A stretch of DNA of 64,000 bases from Blasia pusilla (taxonomy: Eukaryota; Marchantiophyta; Marchantiopsida; Blasiales). This document shows, piece after piece, positions 1-13,150 of this stretch. The notes under the pieces are model-generated. The model saw only the letters and a list, made by a program, of their open reading frames with translations, ran no database searches and had not been told where the DNA came from. The position numbers were made by a program, and so were the translations under genes. The DNA lies in contig CM114272.1 in assembly GCA_050084515.1 (NCBI GenBank), positions 17,546,001 to 17,610,000 on the forward strand. The letters are read 5' to 3'. Every line of letters begins with the position of its first letter. The first letter of the stretch is position 1.

Positions 1-2475
1 CAGAAAGCATTACATCTTCCACACACATTACACTCAAAGAAAATAAAATTTTCTATAAAATTGAAAATCCTTGTACCATTCTTTTATCCAAAGAAATAGT
101 AAACATATGTAAAGCTATAAAATAAAGTGAATGGATAAGTGGACAATATGGTAAGCATTCCTTCTTAGAATTAAGGACGCCGGGAAATTATGGGAAAATT
201 CACAAGACTGTCAATAGGATCCTAGTAAATAGAAAGCATTCCAGCTTCCACACACACATTACACTTGAAGAAAATCATAATTTATTATCGGATTGGAAGT
301 GGGAAGTTGCTCTGCGTAGACAAAGGAAAGTATTCCACTATTTCTTTTACCAATTTTTTTCTATGTTGTTGTTAGTTAGGGGAAAATATAATCAAATAGA
401 AAACATGTGTAAATCTATATAAAAAAAAAAGTGAATGGATAAGTGGATAATATGAAAATTCACAAGACTGTCGGTAGGATCGTGGTAAACAGAAAGCATT
501 CCATCTTCCACACACATTACACTCAAAGAAAATAAATTTTTTCTATAAAATTGGAAATCCTTGTACCATTCTTTTACCCGAAGAAATAGAAAACACATGT
601 AAAGCTATCAAATAAAGTGAATGGATAAGTGGATAATATGGTAAGCATTCCATCTTAGAATTAAGGACGCCGAGAAATTAGGGGAAAATTCACAAGATTA
701 TCGATAGGATTGTGGTAAATAGAAAGCATTCCAATATTTTTAAAAATTGGAAATCCTTGTACCATTCTTTTACCCGAAGAAATAGAAAACACATGTAAAG
801 CTATCAAATAAAGTGAATGGATAAGTGGATAATATGGTAAGCATTCCATCTTAGAATTAAGGACGCCGAGAAATTAGGGGAAATTTCACAAGATTATCGG
901 TAGGATGGTGGTAAATAGAAAGCATTCCAATATTTTAAAAAATTGGAAATCCTTGTATCATTCTTTTACCCAAAAAAATAGAAAACAGATGTAAAGCTAT
1001 AAAGTAAGTGAATGGATAAGTGGATAATATGGTAAGCATTCCATCTTAGAATTAAGGACGCCGAGAAATTATGGGAAAGTTCACAAGACTGTCGGTAGGA
1101 TCATGGTAGATAGAAAGCATTCCATCTTCCACAAACATTACACTCAAAGAAAATAAAATTTCTCTTTCAAATTGGAAATCCTTGTACCATTCTTTTACGT
1201 GAAGAAATAGAAAACAGATGCAAAGCTATAAAATAAAGTGAATGGATAAGTGGACAATATGGTAAGCATTCCATCTTATAATTAAGGACGCCGGGAAATT
1301 TATGGAAAGTTTACAAGACTGTCGGTAGGATCATGGTAGACAAAAAGCATTCCATCTTCCACAAACATTACAGTGAAAAAAAATAAATTTTTTTCTATAA
1401 ATTTGGAAATCCTTGTACCATTCTTTTACCCGAAGAAATAGAAAACAGATGTAAAGCTTTAAGATAAAGTGAAGGGATAAGTGGATAATATGGCAAGCAT
1501 TCCATCTTATAATTAAGGACGCCGAGAAATTATGGGAAAGTTCACAAGATTGTCGGTAAGATCGTGGTAGACAGAAAGCATTTCATCTTCCACAAACATT
1601 ACACTCAAAGAAAATAAAAAAATTTCTATAAATTTGGAAATCCTTGTACCATTCTTTTACCCTAAGAAATATAAAAAAGATGTAAAGCTATAAAATAAAG
1701 TGAAGGGATAAGTGGATGATATGGTAAGCATTCTATCTTAGAATTAAGGATGCCGAGAAATTATGGGAAAGTTCAGAAGACTGTCATTAGGATCGTGGTA
1801 AATAGAAAGCATTCCATCTTCCACAAACATTACATTGAAAGAAAATAAATTTTTTTCTACAAAAGTGGAAATCCTTGTACCATTCTTTTACCCGAAGAAA
1901 TAGAAAACAGATGTAAAGCTATAAAATAAAGTGAAGGGAGAAGTGGATAATATGGCAAGCATTCCATCTTATAATTAAGGACGCCGAGAAATTATGGGAA
2001 AGTTCAGAAGACTGTCGGTAGGACCGTGGTAGATAGAAAGCATTCCATCTTCCACAAACATTGCACTCAAAGATAATAAAATTTATCTATAAAATTAGAA
2101 ACCCTTTTACCATTCCTTTACCCAGAGAAATAGAAACATATGTAAAGCTATAAAATAAAGTGAATGGGTAAGTGGACAATATGGTAAGCATTCCATCTAA
2201 TAATTAAGGACGCCGAGAAAATAGTGGAAAATTCACAAGACTGTCGGTAGGATCGTGGTAAACAGAAAGCATTCCATCTTCCACACACATTACACTCAAA
2301 GAAAATAAAAATTTTCTACAAAAGTGGAAATCCTTGTACCATTCTTTTACCCGAAGAAATAGAAAACATATGCAAAGCTATAAAATAAAGGAATGGATAA
2401 GTGGACAATATTATAAGCATTCCATCTCAGAATTGAGGACGCCGAGAAATTATAGGAAAATTCCCCACGATTTTT
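1..2475. repeat. Tandem satellite array, ~230-bp unit, about 11 copies, open at the left edge
   Basis: The motif ATGGATAAGTGG (with small changes) recurs near 131, 434, 621, 817, 1012, 1242, 1472, 1703, 1934, 2163 and 2392. Most spacings are 229-231 bp; three are 187-196 bp (units lacking a segment) and one is about 303 bp. Each unit also carries a block like AGAAAGCATTCCATCTTCC, a block like TTGGAAATCCTTGTACCATT and a block like ATTAAGGACGCCGAGAAATT. The unit is AT-rich and its short open frames are not conserved, so I read it as non-coding satellite. The array begins at or before the first base of the window and decays after about 2475. Confidence 0.93.
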
Positions 2476-3006
2476 TAATCCGGTGTTCTAGAGTTATCTT
2501 TGGAAGTGACGTCTGTATCTCAAGTATCTTTCGAGAAGTGGAGAGTATTTTATGTATCCCCATGGAGTGGAAAGCATTTTACTCTTGCAACCTATCTTCT
2601 CAATTTATGTAAGAAAAAGAATGAGGACAGAATCCAAACATCATCTAAAAGGACACGTTGCCCCTACCTGTGAAATGAGAGTGTGTATATTCTCTGCGTC
2701 TACTTTTTATGTGTTAGTGTCCAATAATAGAATGATAGAACACCCTGATAGCTCCATGAAGGGATTCATTACAGATAAAATCAGGGAAAAGGATTATGAA
2801 AGGATCATGTTTTTAATGAAAATATGTTCCAATATGCCGTTAGATACTTAATGCTCATACAATGAAATCATTTGTCCAAGGCCAAAATGGTGAAATAAAG
2901 CACCTTTTAAAGTCAAGTAAGACAAGCTGGAATCAAAACGAGGTAGAAAATAAATTTTGAGACATTTACTCGCAATGTGAGCTCACATATTACTTCAGAA
3001 CAGAAT
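2476..3006. other. Spacer with no supported gene
   Basis: The satellite fades into unique AT-rich sequence. Open frames of 92-99 codons on the plus strand have no recognisable domain and begin inside satellite sequence. A run of G at about 3014-3027 lies at the right end. Confidence 0.5.
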
Positions 3007-4494
3007 TCATGAGTTGGGGGGGGGGGGATTTCTAAGTAAGCTTTGTGGACAGAGATCAAAGGAAAGTTGAGCACGTAGAAATTCCCAAGCACTACGGTTC
3101 TGATCTAAACATTGGAGCACCTCTCTATTTGGCACACTCAATTGAAGGATATTTTCATCTGTCAAGAGTGCTTGTACCTGCAACACAAACTTCTCAATGA
3201 TTTGAGGTAAGCCATTGATGGTTTTTTCAGACATGGACCTTTCAAGCTTCTGTAGAGAAATGCGCATAGATAGAAATCCATGCACAATCGTTTTCATAGT
3301 ATTGCAAACATTTGAAATGACCTTCAACTTGGCTGATAACTCTTGCAGTTCTACAAGTGATCCCTTGTGAGACTTAGCTGGCTTCTTTCCTGCAGGCCCC
3401 ATAAAAATCTTCACAAATGCATCGTTGAAGTTTTTGTTCAAATCTGACAATGATAAGCTGGTAGTAGAAATTTCAGAGCAAGAAACACTTCCAGCGCCTT
3501 CCTTCACGCGTTTTTCAGTGTCGCCAACTGATTCATGGCCTCTTTCCCCATCCTAAAGTCCTTGTGCAGGTCTGGAATCTTGTTGGAGCTAGATCACTCG
3601 TCTGGTCCTCTTCATTGCACGAGTTTTGTCCATGGTGACAGATCAAAATTGAATCGTGGAGATCAGAAGAACTTATTCACACTCATTTCCGTTTCCCTTG
3701 ATTCATAGTCGCTTCATCTCCATTGAACCCGAAGATTGAAAATATTCATCTGAACTGAGCCGCTATGTATCGCGATGTCCCTCTCTCAAAAATCCAAATG
3801 CCTAGGGCGGGAAGAAGACCCTATGATCGATGCCGTTAATATATGTGGCGCTACCCGTGGAGATCGTGTGAAGATCCGCCAATCTGGAATACCTTCCATG
3901 AATTCCAAAAGCCCCAATCCTCCATATACACCGATCTCAAAACTACAACAAAATCACGTGCATGTGGCACCATCCATGTTCAAAAGCATTGATCTTGCCT
4001 GTGTGTCTAGCTCATCTTGCAGGCCCAATCTCTTCTTTCTTGGTCTTGGCTTTGGAAAGGATGATAACCTACTTGAGGTTCCATCCTGGGATAAACAAAA
4101 AATTGTGTTATATCCCAATCCATGTTGTGTACTATGTCTCTTTGCTTTTTCTGACCAACGCTCAATGTTGGACTTCACTCGTTTGACAAAATTATTGTTT
4201 TGGAAACCATCATTGTATGTCTGAAAGGGTTTCATTTCTTTGTGTCAAGCCGTTTCTAACAACAACTTTTGCTGTTTCAATCCGACCATTTATTTCCCTC
4301 AACATTTTAGACGTTATTCTTAGAAGCAAGTGGCAATGATTTTGCAACTCAAAGTACAATTTGTCCATAGTAGCCTCCATTTCTTGGGTTAAACCCGATA
4401 AATAAGATTCTTCGACTACTGGTGTTGTCTCAAGCAAAGGGCTTATACTCGTCTCTATGTATGGAATGCATTCTGAAAGACACTTCAGATTCAA
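3007..4494 (-). CDS. Unrecognised helical protein, probably multi-exon and possibly frameshifted
   Basis: I do not recognise this gene. A terminal exon appears to run from about 3552 to 3007: an acceptor-like CTTTAG precedes a frame that stays open for about 180 residues and ends next to a proline run (NPPPPNS). It is rich in Leu, Lys, Glu and Ser and predicted helical by eye (ELQELSAKLKVISN). Two further frames lie upstream, 4494-4210 (starting MNLKCLSECIPYIETS) and 4235-3954. They overlap in different phases and read as one helical protein if a single frameshift is allowed near 4215-4230. The unit lies immediately downstream of MULE copy 1 on the same strand, so it may be a second gene of that element or a separate decayed gene. 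Confidence 0.35.
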
Positions 4495-4872
4495 ATAATT
4501 AGATTATAGCTGAAACCTGAAAACCAAAGCATAAATAATATCCAAATTATTTCAATGTACTTGCACTACAAGATTTTGTATTAGTATTTAAAAGGAAACC
4601 TGGTATTTCGTTGAGATTGAGGAGGCTGCCGGAGATATGACTTTCAATAGATCTTTAATTCGTCACTATCATTTTTAGTTGTGCAATTCCTCCCCATTTG
4701 CTGCCCAATCTTCTTCCAAGTATATTCACAAGGTCCTCTTCGTTGTAATCCTCTCGTAACAAAGCTGCAATCTGGAGAGAGATCTCATCATAAAAATCAT
4801 GATATTTGCATTAGAAGATGGACAATAAGACAATTTGTGGTACCCAAAAAGGAAAACAAAAGTATTACTTAC

Positions 4873-7421
4873 CATGTGCTTGCAGATGTTCCCCTTTAGG
4901 GACCAAGGACACTCACAATGACCCCATTCGGTGTCATAGTTGTATACTTCATACCATTTTGTTGGTATTGTTTGGCTCTTGACACGTGCCATCTTTACTT
5001 GCCCCCTTGATTTAGTAAGCTGCACATCGCCCGTTGGGATTTCTCTTCCCTTCAATACTGCATTATTCACATATTGCTCTTCTGTTGCGTTTTGTACAAA
5101 ACCCTTTTTTGTCAGCAAGTGAATGTGAAAATACCAAGCCTCTACAAAACTGCTAAGCTTCCAAACTAGGTACTCTCCTCTTCTTTGAGCAATACTCCTG
5201 TTGTCATCAGCAAGAACTGCTTTCATGCTTCCATGATATGCTTCAATTGCAGCGTTTGTGTCTTGGTTTGCATGAGGGTAGTCCCTTTCCACTTTCACCC
5301 ACTTACCTGTGCTCAAACAAAAATACACTAAGATGTATAGTTAATCCAAACACATGCAATATTAATATTCTAGAGAACCAACCAAAGAAAATATTACTCA
5401 TGAACACCGATTATGTAAGTATTCCAAATATATCAGAGAAACAAAGACACCCACCTAATTTTGGCTCCCAATAAGTCCTTATATAGTTGATGAATGCAAC
5501 TTCCTCTTTGAAGTCTGAATAGATTTTTTGCAGCAGGATCTTTGCATCATCCAAGATCACACCTCTAGTGTATGTGCCACACCGATTTACGTACATAATT
5601 TCTCCTAGTCGTCGTGACATGTGAGCTCTCATGATTGCACATCTAACCTTTCGTTTCAACTGCTTCAACCAGTCATGGCGTACATGCCAGAGACATAATA
5701 TGATACTTGAGTTGGCAAATGGTACCCTGCAAGTAAAGGTAGTGGTGAGTTACAGCATGATTAAAAACCAATACCTGGAATACCTTCCATCCATGTGACA
5801 AATATGCCTATGTAACAAAATGAAAAGTCATATTGAAAAACAAAAACACAAATATGGAATGACTCTGTACCAAGAGAATACTTCATTGCATATCCTTAAT
5901 GTACCTCAATGCATTTTGCTCGGCGTTGGCATCGTCTACTATGATTGCATTCGGCTCCCAAGAGGGTTGTTGTGTTCTACACTTGGTTACCACTGCATGT
6001 AGCCATTTCACCAAGTGCACCTCCTTGGAGCTACTAGTCAAAATCCATGCTATCGGTATTCCAGTGTGGTGCTCATCAAACACTAAGATGGTATACAAAG
6101 GAAGCGCATTACGTAACTCCAACACATAAGGAGTGTTACAGGTAGACATGAAATTCAACTTTGCAATATTTTATTTAGGGTAGATATGAGTAAAGAGTAA
6201 CAAACCTTGCTTCGATTGGTGCCAAACTTACTATCCATGCTAAGAATACTGTTGTGTCCGTATTTCACCATCAATTGCAATTGCCAAACACTCTGGAATC
6301 CCAATATGAATGGTCTTGTATCATCAAAATAAGGCTCATAAAAGAAGACCTTCTCTGGATAGAGGTTTACAAAGGTACTCAAAGATTCATTTTCATCTAT
6401 ACAAAACTGGAAAGTCTCCATATTCAAGGACTTCTTTGCATTTGCAATATCATGCATTTGTAGGAAATCATCCCTTGTCATACTCCCCTTAAAGTCCGAA
6501 GAGGTGTTAGATCTCATTTTAAGCATCATCCCATGCTCGCACATAATCTGATGGGGCTTTACCCCGAGTCGAAGCCTCTCCTTTATGTAACATCTCAACT
6601 CCTTTGAGATCCTAGGAGCATACATTTTAGGAGTGTCCAAACTTAGGGTCGTTATTGCCGTGGCATGGCATCCCATCCTTGTCAACATGTAATCTATGTT
6701 TGTAAATGATCTTTGCCACATGCATTGGACCCTTGATTTCAGATACAGAAAAGTGACAGAGACACCCTCGCTTCCAACTATCTTCCCGTACAATGTTTTG
6801 GGCACGAGGCCGACTTCCTGGGCCTGATTTGGGAATGCTTGACGTGAAAAAAAACAAAAGGAATGCATTCCATCATACATAAATAGTATCTCTCTAGCAG
6901 GGACAAAAGAAATAGAAATAAATTGGATGCATTATAAACAAGAACAAAAGATGATTGATCACCTTCCTTGTTCCTATCATTATTCCACTTAAAAAAAATA
7001 TACCACTTATCCGTGCTCACCTACTCACAACCGGTTGATGGAAGTGTCGCTTGTCTTGAGGTCCGTAAGCACAATAGTACATGGTGTATGATGATTCTTC
7101 GCCTTCGTCTTGTCCTAATCTTTCTCCTCTGCACCTGGATGTGCCCTTCCAAAAGCTAGTGGGATTTACATTGTCTCCATTACCCTCCCCGATAATGAAG
7201 TCCTCCAACCTATGCCAGGGGATATACGATGCATTATATCGATCCCAATGGAGATCTTTTGTTGATATGTACCCCTTCGGCAAGTCTGCTTGGAGTTCCA
7301 TCATCTTCATGGCTAGAATTCTACTTGTCAATGCACTTCTACTTCCAAATGCATTCTCCTCCACTTGATCATGTGATGGAGGAAGGGTTGATGTCAAGTC
7401 AACAGGATTATCGATGTCCAT
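4873..7421 (-). pseudogene. MULE transposase with SWIM zinc finger (copy 1), frameshifted
   Basis: Five exons can be traced with GT/AG borders: 7421 to ~7030, ~6830-6206, 6158-5905, 5726-5455 and 5306-4873. In order they show an N-terminal block ending YCAYGPQDKRH, a segment with GCLCHFSVSEIK, an acidic residue in SILSMDSKFGTN, then PLYTILVFDEHHTGIPIAW, IIVDDANAEQ, LCLWHVRHDWLKQL and a C-terminal SWIM finger (CECPWSLKGNICKH, pattern CxC...CxH). This order is typical of MULE/FAR1-related transposases, which cut and paste DNA in the nucleus. The frame shifts once near 6640-6650, after the segment DKDGMPCHG, so it probably cannot make a full protein. It is clearly homologous to the copy at 21039-24225. 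A short extra exon, ~4772-4657 (REDYNEEDLVNILGRRLGSK), may be its 3' end. Confidence 0.8.
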
Positions 7422-9270
7422 ACTTACATGTACACAAATATTTGATTATAATGCATGAGAAAAGTCATGTGATATTCACGAAAAAAAAAGACAAGTAACG
7501 AAAGTAAATCAGAAGTAAGATTGAGGGAAATGACGGAATGCCTTTCAATAGCACAGATTCTACACAAACTTCTCAATGGCATCGGAATCATCACGTTTCA
7601 TCTTCGTAGGAAAGGAATGATCTTAACACAGTACTCTACAGCGCTCGGAATCATCACGTTTCATCTTCGTAGGAAAGGAATGATCTTAACACAGTACTCT
7701 ACAGCGCTCGTAGTGAATCCTATTTAGTATTCACAGAGTCATGTCATTTTCAAAAAATACCCGTTTACTCTCCTTTACAAGTATCACAAAAAATGGGGCG
7801 AATGTTCATAATGTAAGCACACTAAGACCCTAAACAGAAAGTAAACTTAACCTATAGTACCAAATCAAAGCTCAAATATGATAGCCATCGAAAAAAATTA
7901 CTTTAAATATATACTAGACAAAAAAAAAGCTCAATCATTCCAATATATCAGATAAATCATGTGATAATCGTTTGTGTACCTCGAAAGTAATCAATCTCAT
8001 AAAGTAAAATATGTGAGAAGTGACGGAATACCTTTCGACTGTACATACTCTACTCCTAAAGCATTGCAATATAGAAAATGTGAGTCTCTATATGGAAACT
8101 GAATTTTAACAACAATACTGCCCTATAGTTCAAGTGACGGAATACCATTCCGTAGTACATTGTATACTCCTAAAGCCTTAGATAACATCCAAATCATCAA
8201 GAATGCTTTTCAAAAGACATGAGTGTAACAGAGTCTTCTGTAGCTTTTGTAGAAATTTAATTTTCAAAACAAACGCCTTTACTCTCCTACTCCTTTTACT
8301 CTCCTACTGTCGTACAAAATGGATGAATGTCTACGATATAGATACTCTAGGTGCCTATATGGAAACTGAAATTTACCTAAAATACCACCATACAGCTGAA
8401 ACACTATAGGAATCTTCCAATAAAACATGGCAAGTAATCAAACTAAAAAAGCAGTACACAAACACTAAGAGTGTGAGAAATGTTGGAATACCTTTCGGCA
8501 GTACAAGCTCTAACAGAAATCCTATAAGTACCAACTACTTACTCATCTCAAGAGCAAAAAAAACAAAAACCGATTATTCATGTAGGGAGTGATTTACATG
8601 GGAAGCGAGAAGAAGGTTTAAGGTATACTCGCCTATGAGATCAAACAACAAGTAAAACAACAAACTCACTCATTCCAAAGTATTAGAAAAAATATGTGAT
8701 ATTCAAGAAGAGGAAGAGAATGAATGAATGTCACAAATACCAATGAAAGACCGAGAGTATTAAGATGAAAAAATGCCTTCAGGATAGATTTTCTCTATTT
8801 CTAACAATTGGAGTGAGATCATTCTCACTATCCGCATTTTATAGTCTTCTACTTTCAAACTAACAAAGTCAAAAAATTAACAATATGGTAGTGGCCTTGG
8901 CATAAAGCCTTCTGATATTACTATATCTACTACAAAAAATGCACTATGATTATGACATTGACGGAATAATTTTTGGTAGTACAATATATTCGATCTGAAA
9001 GCCCCATTTGCAAGAAAAATCACAAGTTTGCTTCACATCATATTATTGTATGCATAATTGTAAGATGGTTCAAAGGAATGTCTATAAGAAAGATGTCCCA
9101 ATTTTTCGGCCATGTGAAACCAGAATCCGCTCCAACCTGAAAAAAAACACATCAATAAAACTTATGAATTATCAACAGGACTTTGTTATCCAAGGTGATC
9201 TCCTCAACATGTTGAAAGAAACAAGAACTAACAAAAGAATGCACTCAATAACAAAATTACATTTTTTTAC
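7422..9270. other. Non-coding spacer with a 63-bp duplication and an interspersed GACGGAATACC motif
   Basis: No domain is recognisable. 7584-7646 is repeated exactly or nearly so at 7647-7709. A motif like GACGGAATACC followed by an AGTACA-like block recurs near 7531, 8020, 8135, 8480 and 8958, suggesting a degenerate repeat. Base composition is AT-rich throughout. Confidence 0.6.
7584..7709. repeat. Tandem duplication of 63 bp
   Basis: The segment that begins GGAATCATCACGTTTCATC and ends with ACAGCGCTC occurs twice head to tail with no visible difference, suggesting a recent local duplication. Confidence 0.95.
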
Positions 9271-10813
9271 CTAATTCTTACGCCGCTTTCGCCCCATTAT
9301 TGATTTGCCATATACATTTTTTCTTTTTGCCCATCGAGTGGATGGTGTAGCCAACATATCTTGAAGGACCTCGGACCTTGTCTTCCCTAGTTCTCTACAC
9401 TCCTCCATAGTGGGAGATAAACCCGTGTGTCGTGGAATATTTTTGGGCCTTATGTCCATGTCACCCACAAGAAGTTCCATGTTTGACTCCACCATGATTT
9501 GGGTGACATCAAGTTTGGAGGCATTTGGCAAATCTCTTTCCACCTCCCCGCACTTGGCAGCATCAGCTACTTGGCTCGTGGGTGGAGGAATAAACCACTC
9601 ACCGTTGATCTCATGGAGATCTCTTAGAATCTGGCTATCAGAAATTTGATCAATGGAATCCATATCTTCCAAAGAAGCAAAGCCCCCACCATGTATATTA
9701 TCCTCCTCTCCATTCTCCATTGAAACCTTCTTCTTTCCCTTTCTACTTCTTGGTACATATGAAGAACCAACCTTCAAAAGATTTTTCCTCAAAGCAAAAA
9801 GGTCATGGGTAGAAGGTCTCTCAAAGGATGAACCTCCAACAATATGATCACTATAATCACCAACCAAACCCCCTTTGGATGTCTCATGACAATCCAAAGC
9901 ACTACCAACAGGGGTAAAGAAAACATCAGGTGTAGAGATATGGGATATACTATCATTTATGCATCCTTCTTGGCTATACAAAGTCTCTAAAATACCCACA
10001 GTGTCAACGCCAACATCTCCTAAATCATCCACTCTATGAGCTCGTGCCATTCCCTCCAAATCACCCTCCAACATCTCTGATGAAACTTTCACCAAGCTCG
10101 GAATACCTTCTGGAATATTACCTGCGGCAATTCCAATCTCACCATCATCCCCACCACCATCACATCCAATTGTTGGAATGCCTTTCTCCAAACCTGCAAC
10201 ACTAGAAGGTATTCTGAGACTTGCCTCCAAAACTCCAATTGAATCTACAATGTCTACATGCAAGGGAGCAGGCTCACCAACATATTCCCCATCCACATGA
10301 GAGCTATCATGTAGATCCAACTCAACACGGGAAGCTCCAATGCCGCCACCACCACCACACACACTGGTTGGGATACTTTCCATCAGTGCACCACTATAAG
10401 ATACTCCAATAACAACTTCTGGTGCTCCAGCTGAAAGTAAAGTCTCTTCATGCGAGGGAGGAGACTCACCAACATATTCCCCGACCACATAAGAGCGAGC
10501 TACCCTTCAAGATTTCTCCTTGTGGAAGGTTCATCTCGACACATGAAAGGCCAATGCACACATCACAACTCCCAGGTGCTGGAATAGTTTTGTGTGCATC
10601 AGTAGTACATGGTGCAAAATCTAGACCAACGTGGTCTTCAACCATCACACAAGGAGTCTCAATAGGGGAAGAAGAAGGGGCAGTACCCGATATAGTTTGT
10701 TCTCTCTTCTTCAAGGACTTGGGTACATGTGGAAGCCCAATCTTGGAGCAAGAGTCACCTCCCATAGATCTCGTGCGCATTCCAACCTTTCTAACTTCTT
10801 CCACATGCGTCAA
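9271..10813 (-). pseudogene. Unrecognised low-complexity acidic protein, frameshifted; probably TE-associated
   Basis: A 405-codon frame (10488-9271) and an upstream 115-codon frame (10813-10466) overlap in different phases. They look like one protein of about 500 residues with a frameshift near 10490, because a repeated block bridges the junction: GEYVGESPPSHEE follows the junction and GEYVGEPAPLHVD recurs about 65 residues later. The protein is rich in Gly, Asp, Glu, Ser and Val, has a basic patch in the middle (PRSRKGKKKV) and ends in a nuclear-localisation-like tail (AKRKN...GRKRRKN). It lies on the same strand as the DUF4216-type frame at 14159-14824, so it may be an accessory frame of the same CACTA-like element. 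No known family was recognised. Confidence 0.45.
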
Positions 10814-10933
10814 ACCAATATGGTCCTAAAAAAGTATATGCATTCAAATCATGTGTTTCCATCATAAAATTCATTGTAATAGCAGTAGTTTTCATGGCAC
10901 CGCAACAGTTACTTAAGGTGATATATATTTTTT

Positions 10934-12544
10934 TATGTTAGTATTGGTGAGTACATGTTCTTACAAGTGTCACGAGTTGGTATTTCCATAAAGCAGATTC
11001 TCCTCAGAAGAGTTAGAAAACTTATTTTCTCTTGCAACATATTTGGAATGATAGAAATCATCGACGAGATCAGATTACAGGGCAAGTTTATGGGAAACTC
11101 TACGTTCAACCCCCCATTGTATGGAGAAAATTTCAATGCTTTGTACATTTCAAATAGCTTGAGTTTCAATAAGAGAATGACAACGAGCAAACTTTGCTCA
11201 CCTCTGTTTGCCATTTTCTAACCATGAAAATTTCCTTGCGGTAACTTTGAGCTAATCATTCTTGTCGGAGTACATTGAAGAATTTTTCTTTCGTTACTGC
11301 TTTGGAGCAATCTCCAATTGATGCTTATTCTTGAACATTGAAGGACCAATCAACTTTCAAGGATGAGACTTTTTCTTTTGTTTGCATGTTTGTGAAGTAT
11401 GCACCTTGAGATCAGATAGTTAAGAATCAATTTACTTGCTCTAGTTATCCGCGGCGTAAAAAATCTTAATATCACCATCCCTTTGACGTATACATTTACA
11501 TGTCTTGAAGTTATATGCCTTACCTCAGAATTTGATGCGTTCTCCAATTGCAAACTTCCAATATTGCCTTCGACATAGTTGAAACAATGAGTGTGATATT
11601 CTGTTTGGTACATTGCCAAAGAGCCGTAGGCATAAATGTTCTTGCTGATACACTTGAACTTCGCCTCTCCTTCTTGGAGTTCAGATTTCCTGCCGATAGA
11701 CTTGGACTCCCCCTCTACTTCTTAGACTTCATATTCCGATCTGCCATAGCATCGCGTATGCCTATTGCTTTCATTTGGAAAAATTCACAAGAGACAAGAT
11801 ATCATCATAAATCAAAATGAAATGAAAAGGGATGAGGAAACATGACTTGCCACAAGTAAAACCATCATCATGTCAAAGAAATCTTGAATGCCTCATGGAC
11901 TGGGAATGCGCGAGCAAATGACTCCTTTTCAAAAATTTCAGCACGTTTAATTAGCTATTTTTGTCCATATCTGATGGAAGTTGATACAAAGAGAAGTTGT
12001 AGGTTACATAGCGTGCACGTTTTATGCTAAGGATGCTACATCCATAAATAATCTCACCATCTGCTGTAACCTTGACTATTGGTTTCAACCTTGCACGCTC
12101 GAAGATCTTGCTTGCTGCTTTCTAAGCACCATACTCTTCCTTCCTTTGCATGCGCTTAACAGATGAGGCTGCAAATATTTAACCAAAAAAATCAACATCA
12201 CTCCAATAATTCTTACAAATGTTAGAGAATTTATACTATAATCATTCAATCATATGTGGAAACATTGCTCAGTAAGGAAAAAATACTGAAAGGTGGTTGA
12301 AGGATTAGCCATCAACTCATAATCACTTACCAAGAAAAGGTTGTTGTTGTGGAGGCTAGCTATAGAAGTTGGAGCCAGAGGGTGGCCGATAAAATTTAGC
12401 TTGTGGGGGAGGTCCCCATGGGCCTGAAATTGACCCCATGATCCCTATCAAATCCACATTGCAAATTGAGACTTGTATAACTAGATAATCCAAATAATTT
12501 AGATCTTTGTGCGGTAGTTTCCCTACTAAAATAAAACTACTCAA
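10934..12544 (-). other. Decayed minus-strand coding remnants, TE-like
   Basis: Short exon-like pieces can be read on the minus strand. One, ~11725-11525, includes KCISKNIYAYGSLAMYQ and ends at a GTAAGG donor. Another, ~12170-11950, includes KIFERARLKPIVKVTADGEI. A third, 12544-12356, has a Pro/Gly-rich tail (GPWGPPPQAKFYRPPSG). None matches a family I know. They fall between the DUF4216-type frame and the acidic frame and are probably parts of one degraded element. Confidence 0.3.
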
Positions 12545-12599
12545 TCAAAATACATGATTTATTGGAAGGAAGTAGAATCATGAAAATACAAATAGCACA

Positions 12600-13150
12600 T
12601 ACAAGAAAGTTGGAGTGCTTCTACTTTCTAACTTCTCACCATTCATAGTAGGGCCCCATTGGGGTTGCATTGGATATCCAAGGTGATAACCAGGTATTGG
12701 CCAAGGATAAGACCCCATAGGAGGGAGACTAGGAGGGTTTGGACCTCCTTTTGCTTTTATTTGGACTCAAAACCTGCAAAATATTAATACATATGTGAAG
12801 ATATCTAATGAGCAAAACATCCTTACAACCAGCAAGGCTCGCTGTGGATTGGAAATTCAAATGTTAAGAAGATGGCGTCGAGATTGGAAATCTTACATGT
12901 TGAAGTACTTGCTTGCCACGTTTCTTATTTTGAAGGGTGATTGTACAGGTAGCATCGTGATAGGAAAAGATTCCTCTGGACTAGTCTGCTCAAGCGTCAC
13001 ATCAAAGTATGTATCCGGCTCCAAGTCATCCATCCCCATTCTTTCCTCGTCATCATAAAATCCTCCATATATTTTCTGGTTGGATGTCTGTAGGTCAATC
13101 AAACCTTTGGTGTCGATGAGCCCATTCCCTTGCTAGCACAATAACTTGAG
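12600..13150 (-). other. Pro-rich and acidic exon-like remnants of the CACTA-like element
   Basis: On the minus strand, ~13145-12893 encodes an acidic stretch containing GFYDDEERMGMDDLEPDTYF. About 12770-12645 encodes a Pro-rich stretch (GPNPPSLPPMGSYPWPIPGY) that ends before a GTGAG donor. Such low-complexity linkers are common in element-encoded proteins. No catalytic domain is visible. Confidence 0.35.

Noticed and set aside
1-2475. CRISPR-like array
   Set aside because: Units are contiguous satellite copies with no separate unique spacers, and the sequence is a plant nuclear genome.
3775-4224. 149-codon plus frame
   Set aside because: Antisense to the more protein-like minus-strand frames 4235-3954 and 4494-4210.
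4565-4576. CACTACAAGA as a CACTA terminus
   Set aside because: No matching inverted end with a 3-bp duplication was found, and it lies inside a different unit.
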